A stretch of DNA of 59,375 nucleotides from DAOTWP01 sp034435675 (GTDB lineage Bacteria; Chloroflexota; Anaerolineae; Aggregatilineales; Phototrophicaceae). Under the pieces are notes generated by a model. That model did no database searches, was not told the origin of the DNA, and worked only from the letters and a program-made list of their open reading frames with translations. The first letter of the stretch is position 1, and each line of letters begins with the position of its first letter. The stretch is from positions 1-59,375 of the forward strand of contig DAOTWP010000101.1 of NCBI GenBank assembly GCA_034435675.1, in the 5' to 3' direction. The position numbers and the translations under genes are program-made. This document shows positions 33,378 to 41,879 of the stretch, piece by piece.

Positions 33378-34556
33378 ATGACTCAACAATCCCCATTGGT
33401 TACAGACCCGGTCAGCGGCGCAGCAGACAGCACCGTCTTTTTTGAACTGCCAGAAGTCCCGGTCTACTGCAATGTGCTGTGGGAAACGCAAGCACAGGCA
33501 TTCGCTGCCGCCAGAGCGGCGATTCGGCTGGCATTCAGCCTCACCAGCGGACACATTTTTAACGCTGCCTTTGACCCGGCGCTGATGGATTACGATCAGG
33601 CATACGAAAACTCGCTGCATTTTTCCGCTCGCTTCCGACAGTTTGCCGAAGAACTGGTTACCCGGCTGACAAACACCTACGATCTGCACGGCAAAGCAGT
33701 GATTGATGTTGGCTGCGGCAAAGGCGATTTTCTCAAGCTGCTGGTACAAACCGGGAACAATCGCGGGTGGGGCTTTGACCGCAGTTACGTGCCCCAGTCT
33801 GACGACGCGCAATACAACATCACCTTTGTGCAGGATTTTTACACCGAGCAGTATCGCAGCACCCCGGCAGATTTCATTACCTGCCGTCATGTGCTGGAAC
33901 ACATCGAAACGCCGCAGCAATTTCTCGCAGGTATTCGCCGTGCCATTGCCGGACGCCGCGATGTCGTCGTCTACTTCGAAGTGCCTAACGTGCTCTATAC
34001 CCTGCGCGACCTGGGTATCTGGGACATCATCTACGAACACTGCGGCTATTACAGCCCGGCATCGCTGGCACACCTGTTTGCATCGGGCGGTTTTGACATT
34101 CTCGACGTGCGCGAAGTTTATGGCGGGCAGTTCCTGAGCATCGAAGCGAAGTTGAACGCCGATGCGGGCAGCGCCGCCGCGAACGCTTTCGGCAGTCCGG
34201 CAGCCGTACAGCAGCTTGTGGATACATTTGCGGAAAACTACCGCCGCAAAGTGGGCGAATGGCGTGAACAGTTGGCGAGCATGCAAGGTAAGCGCATTGT
34301 CACGTGGGGGGGCGGCTCCAAAGGCGTCACGTTCCTGAACATCATGCAGACCAGCGACAGTATTGAGTTTATGGTGGACATCAATCCGCGCAAACAGGGC
34401 ATGTATGTGGCGGGCACGGGACAACAGATTGTCGCACCGGATTTTCTGAAGCAGTATAACCCTGCTGTAGTGATTATCATGAATCCAGTCTACAGGGATG
34501 AGATTCGCTCCATGACCGATGCCCTCGGCATCTATCCGGATTTTATGCTCGTCTAG
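33378..34556 (+). CDS. SAM methyltransferase paralogue without zinc motif
   Basis: 392 residues, collinear with the protein from 32107: 'AVIDVGCGKGDFL', 'RHVLEHIETPQQF', 'YFEVPNVLYTLRDLGIWDIIYEHCGYYS' and 'IVTWGGGSKGVTFLNIM'. The N-terminal CxxC pairs are absent; that segment reads 'FELPEVPVYCNVLWET'. The pair look like an old tandem duplication whose second copy lost zinc binding, which may alter acceptor recognition. The catalytic SAM motif is intact. It is the last gene before a hairpin and the sulfate-activation operon. Confidence 0.8.
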   Translation: MTQQSPLVTDPVSGAADSTVFFELPEVPVYCNVLWETQAQAFAAARAAIRLAFSLTSGHIFNAAFDPALMDYDQAYENSLHFSARFRQFAEELVTRLTNTYDLHGKAVIDVGCGKGDFLKLLVQTGNNRGWGFDRSYVPQSDDAQYNITFVQDFYTEQYRSTPADFITCRHVLEHIETPQQFLAGIRRAIAGRRDVVVYFEVPNVLYTLRDLGIWDIIYEHCGYYSPASLAHLFASGGFDILDVREVYGGQFLSIEAKLNADAGSAAANAFGSPAAVQQLVDTFAENYRRKVGEWREQLASMQGKRIVTWGGGSKGVTFLNIMQTSDSIEFMVDINPRKQGMYVAGTGQQIVAPDFLKQYNPAVVIIMNPVYRDEIRSMTDALGIYPDFMLV

Positions 34557-34595
34557 CCAACCATTCTGCATACTTCCAGCAAGATTCGCGCCGCA

Positions 34596-34621
34596 GGGCA
34601 CCCGGTCAACTCCGGGTGTCC
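34596..34621 (+). terminator. Hairpin before the ATP sulfurylase promoter
   Basis: A 10-bp stem, GGGCACCCGG / CCGGGTGTCC (one G-T), with a 6-base loop, 40 bases after the methyltransferase stop and 16 bases before the sat -10 element. No T-tract follows. Confidence 0.5.
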
Positions 34622-34637
34622 CCGGTTCGGGCATCTA

Positions 34638-34646
34638 TGGTACAAT
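34638..34646 (+). promoter_or_regulatory. Extended -10 promoter of the sulfate-activation operon
   Basis: TGG-TACAAT, identical to the psuG element. It lies 40 bases before the ATG at 34687 and has no -35 box. Confidence 0.55.
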
Positions 34647-34686
34647 CGCGCCCGTTTGCGGAGTGTTTGTGAAGGACGCCATCTCA

Positions 34687-35895
34687 ATGACTGCCGCTTC
34701 AATTGAGTCGCACCCCATGACTCGATCTGTGCCTCAAATCGCCCCACATGGCAGTGTGCTGGTCAATCGCCAGCCTGCGGGCACAGCGCTGCAACTGCTG
34801 CGTGAGCGCGCTGCCGCCGCACCTGCTGTGCAGTTGGGCGAAGTGCCGCTCTCTGATCTTGAATTGATCGCTACCGGGGTACTTAGCCCGCTTACCGGAT
34901 TTATGACCCGCGCTGAGTATCTCGCGGTTCTGAAAGACATGCATCTGCCCAATGGACTGCCCTGGACACTGCCGGTAACGCTGCCGGTTGATGCAGTTAG
35001 CGCCAGCAGTCTGCACCCCGGAATAGATGTCGCCCTGAAAGATGATCGCGGGCAGATTATCGGGCTGCTCGAACTGTGCGAAAAATACCCCTACGACAAA
35101 AGCTACGAGGCCCAGCAGGCGTACCAGACAACCGACCCCGCACATCCCGGTGTAGCACGGTTGTATGCTCAGGGGGACATTTATCTTGCGGGCGATATCT
35201 GGCTGTTTGATCTGCCGGCACCTGCTTTTCCGGCAATTTACCGCACGCCGCAGCAGACACGCACGCTGTTCGCCGAAAATGGCTGGCGGCGGGTCGTCGC
35301 GTTCCAGACGCGCAACCCGATTCATCGCGCACACGAATACCTGCTCAAGTGCGCGCTGGAAATGGCAGATGGGCTGATGTTGCACCCGCTGGTGGGCGCA
35401 ACCAAATCAGATGATGTCCCAGCAGATGTGCGCGTTGAAAGCTACCATGTCGTGCTGGACAGCTATTTCCCGGCGCAGCGTGTCCTGTTGACCGCGTTTC
35501 CGGCGGCAATGCGCTATGCCGGACCGCGTGAAGCGATCTTTCATGCCATTGCGCGCAAGAATTACGGCTGCACTCATTTCATTGTCGGACGCGACCACGC
35601 CGGGGTGGGTAGTTACTACGGCACTTATGATGCTCAGCGCATTTTTGATGAATTCGACCCGGCGCTGATCGGCATCACACCGCTGTTTTTCGAACATGCT
35701 TTCCACTGCCACCGCTGCGGACAAATTGTTACGGCGAAAACCTGCCCGCATGGCTCCGAACACTGGCTGCACCTTAGCGGCACACAGGTGCGCGCGTTGC
35801 TCAACGCGGGCGAAGCGCTGCCACTGGAATTCACCCGTCCAGAAGTGAGCGCTGTGCTGCTGCGCGGGGCTGCGGTTGTTCAGGGGCATCAGTAG
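34687..35895 (+). CDS. sat: ATP sulfurylase (sulfate adenylyltransferase)
   Basis: 402 residues. Makes adenosine 5'-phosphosulfate (APS) and pyrophosphate from ATP and sulfate. Landmarks: 'LSPLTGFMTRAEY', the ATP/HxxH block 'QTRNPIHRAHEYLLK', 'GRDHAGVGSYYGTYDAQ', a probable C-terminal zinc knot 'CHRCGQIVTAKTCPHG' and 'LSGTQVRALL'. The ATG at 34687 has GAAGGA 10 bases upstream; the frame opens earlier but crosses the promoter. An internal ATG at 34717 is possible. It heads a tight operon (gaps of 6-9 bases) with a phosphodiesterase, two membrane proteins and APS kinase. The partner cysC means the product is PAPS. No APS/PAPS reductase is present here, so sulfation is a likely use. Confidence 0.93.
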   Translation: MTAASIESHPMTRSVPQIAPHGSVLVNRQPAGTALQLLRERAAAAPAVQLGEVPLSDLELIATGVLSPLTGFMTRAEYLAVLKDMHLPNGLPWTLPVTLPVDAVSASSLHPGIDVALKDDRGQIIGLLELCEKYPYDKSYEAQQAYQTTDPAHPGVARLYAQGDIYLAGDIWLFDLPAPAFPAIYRTPQQTRTLFAENGWRRVVAFQTRNPIHRAHEYLLKCALEMADGLMLHPLVGATKSDDVPADVRVESYHVVLDSYFPAQRVLLTAFPAAMRYAGPREAIFHAIARKNYGCTHFIVGRDHAGVGSYYGTYDAQRIFDEFDPALIGITPLFFEHAFHCHRCGQIVTAKTCPHGSEHWLHLSGTQVRALLNAGEALPLEFTRPEVSAVLLRGAAVVQGHQ

Positions 35896-35903
35896 GCGAC
35901 ATT

Positions 35904-37313
35904 ATGGTGCGCTTCCTCGGTAAACGCGCAAAACCAAAAGTGCTGATTGTCGGGCTGGACTGCGCCGGTCCGCAGTTGGTCTTTGACGAGTTCAAAGCAG
36001 ATTTGCCGACCCTGAGCAATCTGATGAGCAGCGCAACATGGGGCGAACTGGAATCGTCCACACCCTGCATCACCGTACCGGCGTGGGCGAGCATGATGAG
36101 CAGCCGTGACCCCGGCGTTCTGGGGGTGTATGGCTTCCGCAACCGTGCAAACTATACCTACGATGGCATGACCACGGCAAACAGTGCAGCGATCAAGGTC
36201 AAACGGCTGTGGGACTATGTCGGTGATGCTGGAAAAGAAAGTGTGCTGATTGGCGTGCCGCAGACCTATCCGGTGCAGACAGTCCGGGGACACATGGTCA
36301 GCTGCTTGCTGACACCTGGCACTGAGAGTGCCTTCGCTTACCCGGCAATCTTCAAACAGGAAGTCCTCAATGTTGCGCCCAATTACCAGTTCGATGTCAA
36401 AGGCTTCCGCACCGACGACAAAGCACTGCTGCTGCGCCAGCTTTACGACATGACCGAAGCCCAGTTTGCGCTGTTGAAGCACACAATGACGACCAAAAAC
36501 TGGGACTTGTTCATGTATGTCAACATTGGCGTAGACCGCATCCATCACGGGTTCTGGCGCTATCACGACCCGCAGCACCGGCTGCATGAACAGGACAGCC
36601 CCTTCCGCCATGCCATCCGCGACTATTATAAGCGGGTGGATCAGATCATTGGTGAACTGGTAACACTGGCAGGTGATGACGTAACCGTGCTTGTGGTGAG
36701 CGATCATGGCGTCAAACGGATGGACGGCGGTATCTGCGTGAACGAGTGGCTCTGGCGTAATGGCTGGCTGGCACTCAGGAATCCCCCTGAACCGGGTAAG
36801 ACTCTGGCATTCAGTGATGCCCAGATTGACTGGTCGCGCACGAAAGCATGGGCAAGCGGCGGTTACTATGGGCGCGTGTTCCTAAATATTCAGGAACGCG
36901 AACCGGAAGGTGTTATTCCTGCGGCGCAGGCGGCGGCGGTGCGCGACGAACTCAATGCGGCACTGAAGGCGATTCCTGCCCCCGATGGTACCCCGTTGCA
37001 AACAACCGTGTTCTATCCGGAAAACATCTACCAGCAAGTGAACAACTACGCGCCGGATCTGATGGTCTATTTTGGCGACCTGCACTGGCGTTCGGTGGGT
37101 GGCTTCGGTTACGAAAGCATCTATACGCTTGAAAACGACACTGGACCGGATGATGCTAACCATGCCCAGCACGGCATGTTTATTCTGCACGAGCCGCGCA
37201 CGCAGGGTAGGGGACAGACTAACAGCTATCAGTTGATGGATATTGCGCCCACCGTGCTGGACCGTCTGGGACTTCCGGTTCCCCCGCAGATGCAGGGGCG
37301 GGTCATCGGTTAA
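35904..37313 (+). CDS. Alkaline-phosphatase-superfamily phosphodiesterase (ENPP-like)
   Basis: 469 residues. A two-metal phosphodiesterase/phosphatase fold with the metal and nucleophile residues in order: Asp19 ('IVGLDCAG'), Thr57 ('CITVPAWASMMSS', the ENPP-type nucleophile), 'NIGVDRIHHGFW' (Asp, His), 'VVSDHGVKRMDG' (Asp, His) and 'HAQHGMFIL' (His). No signal peptide, so it is probably cytoplasmic. It lies eight bases after sat and six before a membrane protein. Plausible roles are cleaving a nucleotide or nucleotide-sugar product of glycan sulfation, such as phosphoadenosine phosphate, or remodelling a lipid carrier. Substrate class is inference. Confidence 0.85.
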   Translation: MVRFLGKRAKPKVLIVGLDCAGPQLVFDEFKADLPTLSNLMSSATWGELESSTPCITVPAWASMMSSRDPGVLGVYGFRNRANYTYDGMTTANSAAIKVKRLWDYVGDAGKESVLIGVPQTYPVQTVRGHMVSCLLTPGTESAFAYPAIFKQEVLNVAPNYQFDVKGFRTDDKALLLRQLYDMTEAQFALLKHTMTTKNWDLFMYVNIGVDRIHHGFWRYHDPQHRLHEQDSPFRHAIRDYYKRVDQIIGELVTLAGDDVTVLVVSDHGVKRMDGGICVNEWLWRNGWLALRNPPEPGKTLAFSDAQIDWSRTKAWASGGYYGRVFLNIQEREPEGVIPAAQAAAVRDELNAALKAIPAPDGTPLQTTVFYPENIYQQVNNYAPDLMVYFGDLHWRSVGGFGYESIYTLENDTGPDDANHAQHGMFILHEPRTQGRGQTNSYQLMDIAPTVLDRLGLPVPPQMQGRVIG

Positions 37314-37319
37314 GCTTTT

Positions 37320-39479
37320 ATGGTTCAACTGCTCAGGGATCCGCTGCGCTTTGAGCCGCCGCCGCGCCTGCGTGGGCTGCTGCTGGGGGTCATCTTTGCG
37401 ATCTTTGTCAGCGTGCCGCTCTACCAGGCAACACGTCAGCCTCGTATAGGGGACATTGATATTGCGCGCATCGGACTGGTCATCCTCAATCGTTATGACC
37501 AGGCGGAGTTTGTGGGCGACATCGCGATGCAGGCAGATGTCTGGTGGCGCTACTACACCCCTGCCTATTTGGGGCTGGTGGGTACACTCTATTCGATCAC
37601 CCGGGATTTTGAAATAGCGCTGTTTATCTTGCTTGTCGCTGTCTACATGCTGCTGCTGTCGGGTTTCTATCTGCTGGGACGCAAGCTGGCTTTCCCCTAC
37701 ATGCTGGCAGTTGCCCTGGCGCTGCTCAGCGGATTGTTCTACAGCGTGGCGCTGGGGCTGCCGTGGGGCGGACTAAAACTGGACATGGCGGCAGCACGCA
37801 ATGTCTATCTGGCAGCCGTCCCGTGGCTGCTGCTGCTGGCGCTTACCCTCTATCAACGCCGTGATGGCACGTTAAGCTGGACACTCTTTGGGGTAATCGT
37901 TGGCATAGCGGCAAACATGCACTCAATGAGTGGGGTCGTCTTCGCTGGGGTGATTGGCATCCTGCTGCTGGCGGCGCGGTTCACCGTCACCGTTTCCTGG
38001 CGCAGCATTGCAGGCTATACGCTGGGCACATTCCCCGGCTTGCTGGTCATCTATTTTACGACCTACACGGATGTTGCTGGAATCGCTTATACCGCTGCTC
38101 AGCAGAACGAAATCCTGATTCGCGAATCAATCTTCATTGATCTCACACGCTTCAACCTGATCTTCTATCGCCCACCTAACTGGGGTTACCCCATTTTGAT
38201 TTACAGTGCTGCCAGCTTTCTCGCGCTGGCATGGTTGTGGTTCGCCCGCCACCGGGCAACCCCGGCGCAGACAACGAACGCCTGGCGACTCTTCGGGCTG
38301 GTGCAGTTTGGGGCAGCGCTGATGGTGCTCACCCAGGACTGGCTGGTCTGCTTCGCAGCATTGATGTGGTTGCAGCGCAGCACACCCAGACGCGAGCAAT
38401 TAACAGCCCTTGATTTTATGGACAGGGTTAGCCTGCTGGCACTGCTGGCACTGGGAATGCTAATCTTTTGTGGCGGCGGGCTGTTGACCGTAATCTCCGA
38501 AACGGGCATCTTTCCTCCATCCTCCGTGCTGGCGCGTGCGCTAATTCGTGGCATTCACCTCACCGTGATTCCTGTGCTGGTGCTCAGCATTGCGGCAATA
38601 CACGATACACTGAGCAGCGTTCAAGCGACGCAGAAAGCATTGTATGTGCTGACCGCGCTGGCAGTCTTTGCGCTCGGTTTCCACCAGACAGCCGTTGTGC
38701 CCCCGCTTGAGGGGATTCCTTTCAGCGACAGTCTCACCAGCGTTGGTCAGCTTCTCCCAATTGATCTGGCGGTCTATCTGGGAGTGCTTTTGCTGAGCTT
38801 CTGGCGGCGCTTTGAAGGGCAGTGGCAGACGCTTCGCACCGGCTTTGCGCTGGTGCTGCTGATTGAGGCTGGCGCACGTGTGCTGGCGTTGACGGATATG
38901 ACTCTGATTGCCCTATTGTTCGGGGGACTGGTAATTGTCGTACAACTCGGTTTGCGACGTACGAGCGCGCTGCAAGTGCGCGGTGGCTTGATCGCGGTGA
39001 TGCTGGTTGGCACCTTTGCACTGGTGCTGCTGCCCATTACAGGCAATACAGTGTTTAGCCGTATAGAAGCAGCCACATTTCCTGCCCTGACGCGCAACTG
39101 GTCACGTGAAGACACCTATTCAGTCTTCTACAATCTGTACCGGGTTGGACAGTGGCTGGCGGAAAACACCCCCCCCGGCACGGTTATTTTGTCCAACGAC
39201 AGTCTGGTGCGTTACTGGGCGCATCGTCCGCTTATCGGGGGTATCATGGACTTGCAGTTCCTCCAACCGGGAACCGAGCCTTATGCCCAGGTCGCCGCAA
39301 TCTACGGTGATTTGATGGTGTTGTACCATGATCACGATCAGATTATCGCTTTCGCTGAGCGTTATGGGGCATCCTATCTCATGCTGACATATCCGATTGA
39401 TCTTCGAGGACATCCGGCTGTGCAGCTTGAATACGAAAACCCCTACTACCGGATTTATCTGCTGTCAGCCGAGGGATGA
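37320..39479 (+). CDS. Polytopic membrane protein, GT-C glycosyltransferase-like
   Basis: 719 residues with about 13-14 hydrophobic segments (from about 20-40 to about 570). A long N-terminal extracytoplasmic loop contains 'RIGDIDIARIGLVIL' and 'YYTPAYLGLVG', and there is a soluble C-terminal domain of about 130 residues ('FYNLYRVGQWLAENTPPGTVILSNDSLVRYWAHRPLIGG'). That layout resembles GT-C enzymes, which transfer sugars from lipid carriers outside the membrane. An acidic patch in the first loop (Asp at 'GDIDIA') could be the catalytic Asp. The family is not recognised precisely. Operon context with sat and cysC suggests assembly or modification of a sulfated glycan. Confidence 0.6.
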   Translation: MVQLLRDPLRFEPPPRLRGLLLGVIFAIFVSVPLYQATRQPRIGDIDIARIGLVILNRYDQAEFVGDIAMQADVWWRYYTPAYLGLVGTLYSITRDFEIALFILLVAVYMLLLSGFYLLGRKLAFPYMLAVALALLSGLFYSVALGLPWGGLKLDMAAARNVYLAAVPWLLLLALTLYQRRDGTLSWTLFGVIVGIAANMHSMSGVVFAGVIGILLLAARFTVTVSWRSIAGYTLGTFPGLLVIYFTTYTDVAGIAYTAAQQNEILIRESIFIDLTRFNLIFYRPPNWGYPILIYSAASFLALAWLWFARHRATPAQTTNAWRLFGLVQFGAALMVLTQDWLVCFAALMWLQRSTPRREQLTALDFMDRVSLLALLALGMLIFCGGGLLTVISETGIFPPSSVLARALIRGIHLTVIPVLVLSIAAIHDTLSSVQATQKALYVLTALAVFALGFHQTAVVPPLEGIPFSDSLTSVGQLLPIDLAVYLGVLLLSFWRRFEGQWQTLRTGFALVLLIEAGARVLALTDMTLIALLFGGLVIVVQLGLRRTSALQVRGGLIAVMLVGTFALVLLPITGNTVFSRIEAATFPALTRNWSREDTYSVFYNLYRVGQWLAENTPPGTVILSNDSLVRYWAHRPLIGGIMDLQFLQPGTEPYAQVAAIYGDLMVLYHDHDQIIAFAERYGASYLMLTYPIDLRGHPAVQLEYENPYYRIYLLSAEG

Positions 39480-39485
39480 TGTGCA

Positions 39486-41255
39486 ATGAATCCATCCGCC
39501 ACACCAACATTGTCCAGGCATAGTCCCCGCCCGCCCTTATGGGTTAATGGCAGGTTTGGGTCACTTGCTCCGTTTTTGGTTCTCATCGCAGTGCTGCTGC
39601 TGCTTTTTCTTGTACTGCTGACTGCCGGGCTGGACTTAGGCTTCATCGCTGATATTCTGGGCTTTGAGTACCATTTTGAGCGGCTGGGCGTTACGGGTGG
39701 GCTGCAATTTACGCTCGATCACGACCGACGGCATTTCCTGTCGGGCATGTTTTACGCCGGGCTAAACCTCTTTTTTCCCGGTCAGTCCACAGCGTGGTAT
39801 GGTAGTTCCATTCTGACCCATCTTGCCAATGGCGTCATCCTGATGCTGTTGTGCGACACCCTGCTGCGTTACCGCTGGCGCTGGCTGTCGCTTTCCGCCG
39901 CACTCATTTTTGTGTTCGACATGCGCCAGATAGTCGAACACTACGAAATTGCTACCGGCGGGCATCTCAAAATTGGGTTGGGATTAGCCCTTCTGGCATT
40001 GTGGCTATATATCCTGTACGTTCGAGGAAACCGGCAGCGCACCGTCCTGCGCGACCTATCGATTGCGGTGTACACAGTCGCTTTCATGCTCTATGAATCC
40101 ACTGCCGCATTCTTCATCCTGCACCCGTTGATCGCCTTTCTGGAAGACCATCCTCAGGGACGGGCAGCATGGCGACGCTGGATCGTACAGATTATCAAAG
40201 ACACACTCTGGTATCCCCTGTTGTTTGGCGCTTATGCGCTGCTGCTGGCGCTGATACTGCCGCCAGAGAAACCACGTTTCTTCCCGGCGATGATTGTGCC
40301 CAACACACTGGCTGCATTCGGCAATGCCTTTGACCCGGTCGGCTATTTCCGAATCGCCCAGTCCACCCTGATGCCGCCCTATCTGCTGCTTACTGGCACA
40401 GTCAGCGCCGGGGTGTTCGCTGGGTTACTACTCTGGTCACGGCACAATATAATCACTGGTGGGCAACTACAACCATCGCCAGCACTGGCAAATGCCGGGA
40501 CCCTTGTACTCTTCGGCTTAGGCATGATGCTGGCAAACATCCTGCTCGTTTCGCCGTCTGAATGGCGATTGCCCGAAGCACCTCGGTTGGTCTACCCGGC
40601 GTCCGCAGGACTGGCGCTGTTTATCACGGGACTGTTTGCCGCGCTGATCGTGTACCTGCCTTCACGCAGTTTGACGCTGCGGATCCTGCCCCTGACAGTA
40701 GTCACTGCCCTGGCTGCCGGAACAGGCGTAAGCGGCTTTTTTCAGACCCGCAGCCTCTATGCCGAAGAAAACACGCTGCGCAGTAATGTAGTTGATGCCG
40801 TCATGCGAGCTATCCCGGCTTGGCAGGGCGACACACTGCCCTATATGTTGCTCATCACCGATGTTGACCCCGATGCCCTTGCCCTGCATGCCCAGGACAT
40901 CCGCTTTCCGCATTTGTTCGATTTGATGTACAACACGAACGGAATTCTGGCAGATGCAGTGTACTATGATGTGCCGCAGACTTTCCCGGAGAGTGCTCGC
41001 CCCGCGCCGGATCAACCAATGAGCAGTTACATTGGACCCTATATCGTCGTCGAAGCAGACGCGATTTACTCGCCGCTGCGCCCCGGTCTGCCCATACCGC
41101 TGGAACGGCTGGTGATTGTGCAGTACGACAGCGCCAGCAATAGCGCCAGCATTCTGCCGGAAATCCCGCCGGAAGTGCTGCAAACCGGCAATATCATCAT
41201 GCGTGCTGATGTGCAGTTAAGAACCAACTTTGCATTGATCAATTCAGGAGATTAG
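39486..41255 (+). CDS. Polytopic membrane protein, possible GT-C
   Basis: 589 residues with about 11 membrane segments and a C-terminal soluble domain of about 150 residues. The N terminus is Pro/Arg-rich with a strong first membrane helix (30-52). The stretch 'WYGSSILTHLANGVILMLLCDTLLRYRWRW' resembles the repeated membrane hairpin of GT-C proteins ('LTHLLNALLLYLLLRRL'). The later loop 'FGNAFDPVGYFRIAQSTLMPPYLLLTG' is also GT-C-like. It lies six bases after the previous membrane gene and nine before cysC. I infer glycan polymer assembly; a transport role is not excluded. Confidence 0.5.
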   Translation: MNPSATPTLSRHSPRPPLWVNGRFGSLAPFLVLIAVLLLLFLVLLTAGLDLGFIADILGFEYHFERLGVTGGLQFTLDHDRRHFLSGMFYAGLNLFFPGQSTAWYGSSILTHLANGVILMLLCDTLLRYRWRWLSLSAALIFVFDMRQIVEHYEIATGGHLKIGLGLALLALWLYILYVRGNRQRTVLRDLSIAVYTVAFMLYESTAAFFILHPLIAFLEDHPQGRAAWRRWIVQIIKDTLWYPLLFGAYALLLALILPPEKPRFFPAMIVPNTLAAFGNAFDPVGYFRIAQSTLMPPYLLLTGTVSAGVFAGLLLWSRHNIITGGQLQPSPALANAGTLVLFGLGMMLANILLVSPSEWRLPEAPRLVYPASAGLALFITGLFAALIVYLPSRSLTLRILPLTVVTALAAGTGVSGFFQTRSLYAEENTLRSNVVDAVMRAIPAWQGDTLPYMLLITDVDPDALALHAQDIRFPHLFDLMYNTNGILADAVYYDVPQTFPESARPAPDQPMSSYIGPYIVVEADAIYSPLRPGLPIPLERLVIVQYDSASNSASILPEIPPEVLQTGNIIMRADVQLRTNFALINSGD

Positions 41256-41264
41256 CAAACATCG

Positions 41265-41813
41265 ATGCTTGACCATGAAGGCTTTGTACTCTGGTTTACC
41301 GGATTGCCGTGCGCGGGCAAAACCACACTGGCAATTGCAGTAGAAAATGCTCTGCATGCGCGCGGGGTGCGTATCGAACGTCTGGATGGTGATACGGTGC
41401 GTCAGAGCCTCACCCGTGACCTGGGCTTTTCTAAAGAGGATCGTGATAAAAATATCGAACGGGTAACTTTTGTTGCCAAACTGCTCAGCCGCAACAATGT
41501 GGGCGTGCTGGCGGCTTTTATTTCACCGTACAATGCCGTGCGTGAGCTGGCGCGCCGCGAGACGACGAACTTCATTGAAGTGTTCGTCGATGCGCCGCTG
41601 GAAGTTTGCATTGAGCGCGATGTCAAAGGCATGTACAAAAAAGCGCTGGCAGGCGAAATCGAGAATTTTACGGGCATCAATGACCCCTACGAAGCACCCG
41701 CAAACCCCGACATTCACATTCCGACCCATTTGCTGACGGTGGATGCCGCGGCAGCGAAAATAATCGCCTATCTTGAGGAGCAGCGCTTCATCCCTGCGGC
41801 AATCCCCGCCTGA
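41265..41813 (+). CDS. cysC: Adenylylsulfate (APS) kinase
   Basis: 182 residues. Phosphorylates APS to PAPS, the universal sulfate donor. The P-loop reads 'GLPCAGKT' (13-20; usually GLSGAGKS). Further family blocks are 'RLDGDTVRQSLTRDLGFSKEDRDKNIERV', 'AAFISPYNAVRELAR' (containing the Ser of the SPY motif), 'EVFVDAPLEVCIERDVKGMYKKAL', and 'FTGINDPYEAPANPDIHI'. All are standard for CysC. It closes the sat operon and is followed by a bidirectional hairpin. Confidence 0.95.
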   Translation: MLDHEGFVLWFTGLPCAGKTTLAIAVENALHARGVRIERLDGDTVRQSLTRDLGFSKEDRDKNIERVTFVAKLLSRNNVGVLAAFISPYNAVRELARRETTNFIEVFVDAPLEVCIERDVKGMYKKALAGEIENFTGINDPYEAPANPDIHIPTHLLTVDAAAAKIIAYLEEQRFIPAAIPA

Positions 41814-41840
41814 TTTGCGCGCAGGTCAATCAACACAGCA

Positions 41841-41867
41841 GGGGCACAGCCAGCAAAGCCGTGCCCC
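41841..41867. terminator. Bidirectional hairpin between cysC and the P-type ATPase
   Basis: GGGGCAC / GTGCCCC, a perfect 7-bp stem with a 13-base loop. The minus strand downstream is T-rich (TGCTGTGTTGATTG). It terminates both convergent genes. Confidence 0.65.
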
Positions 41868-41879
41868 AAAGCGCAAAAC

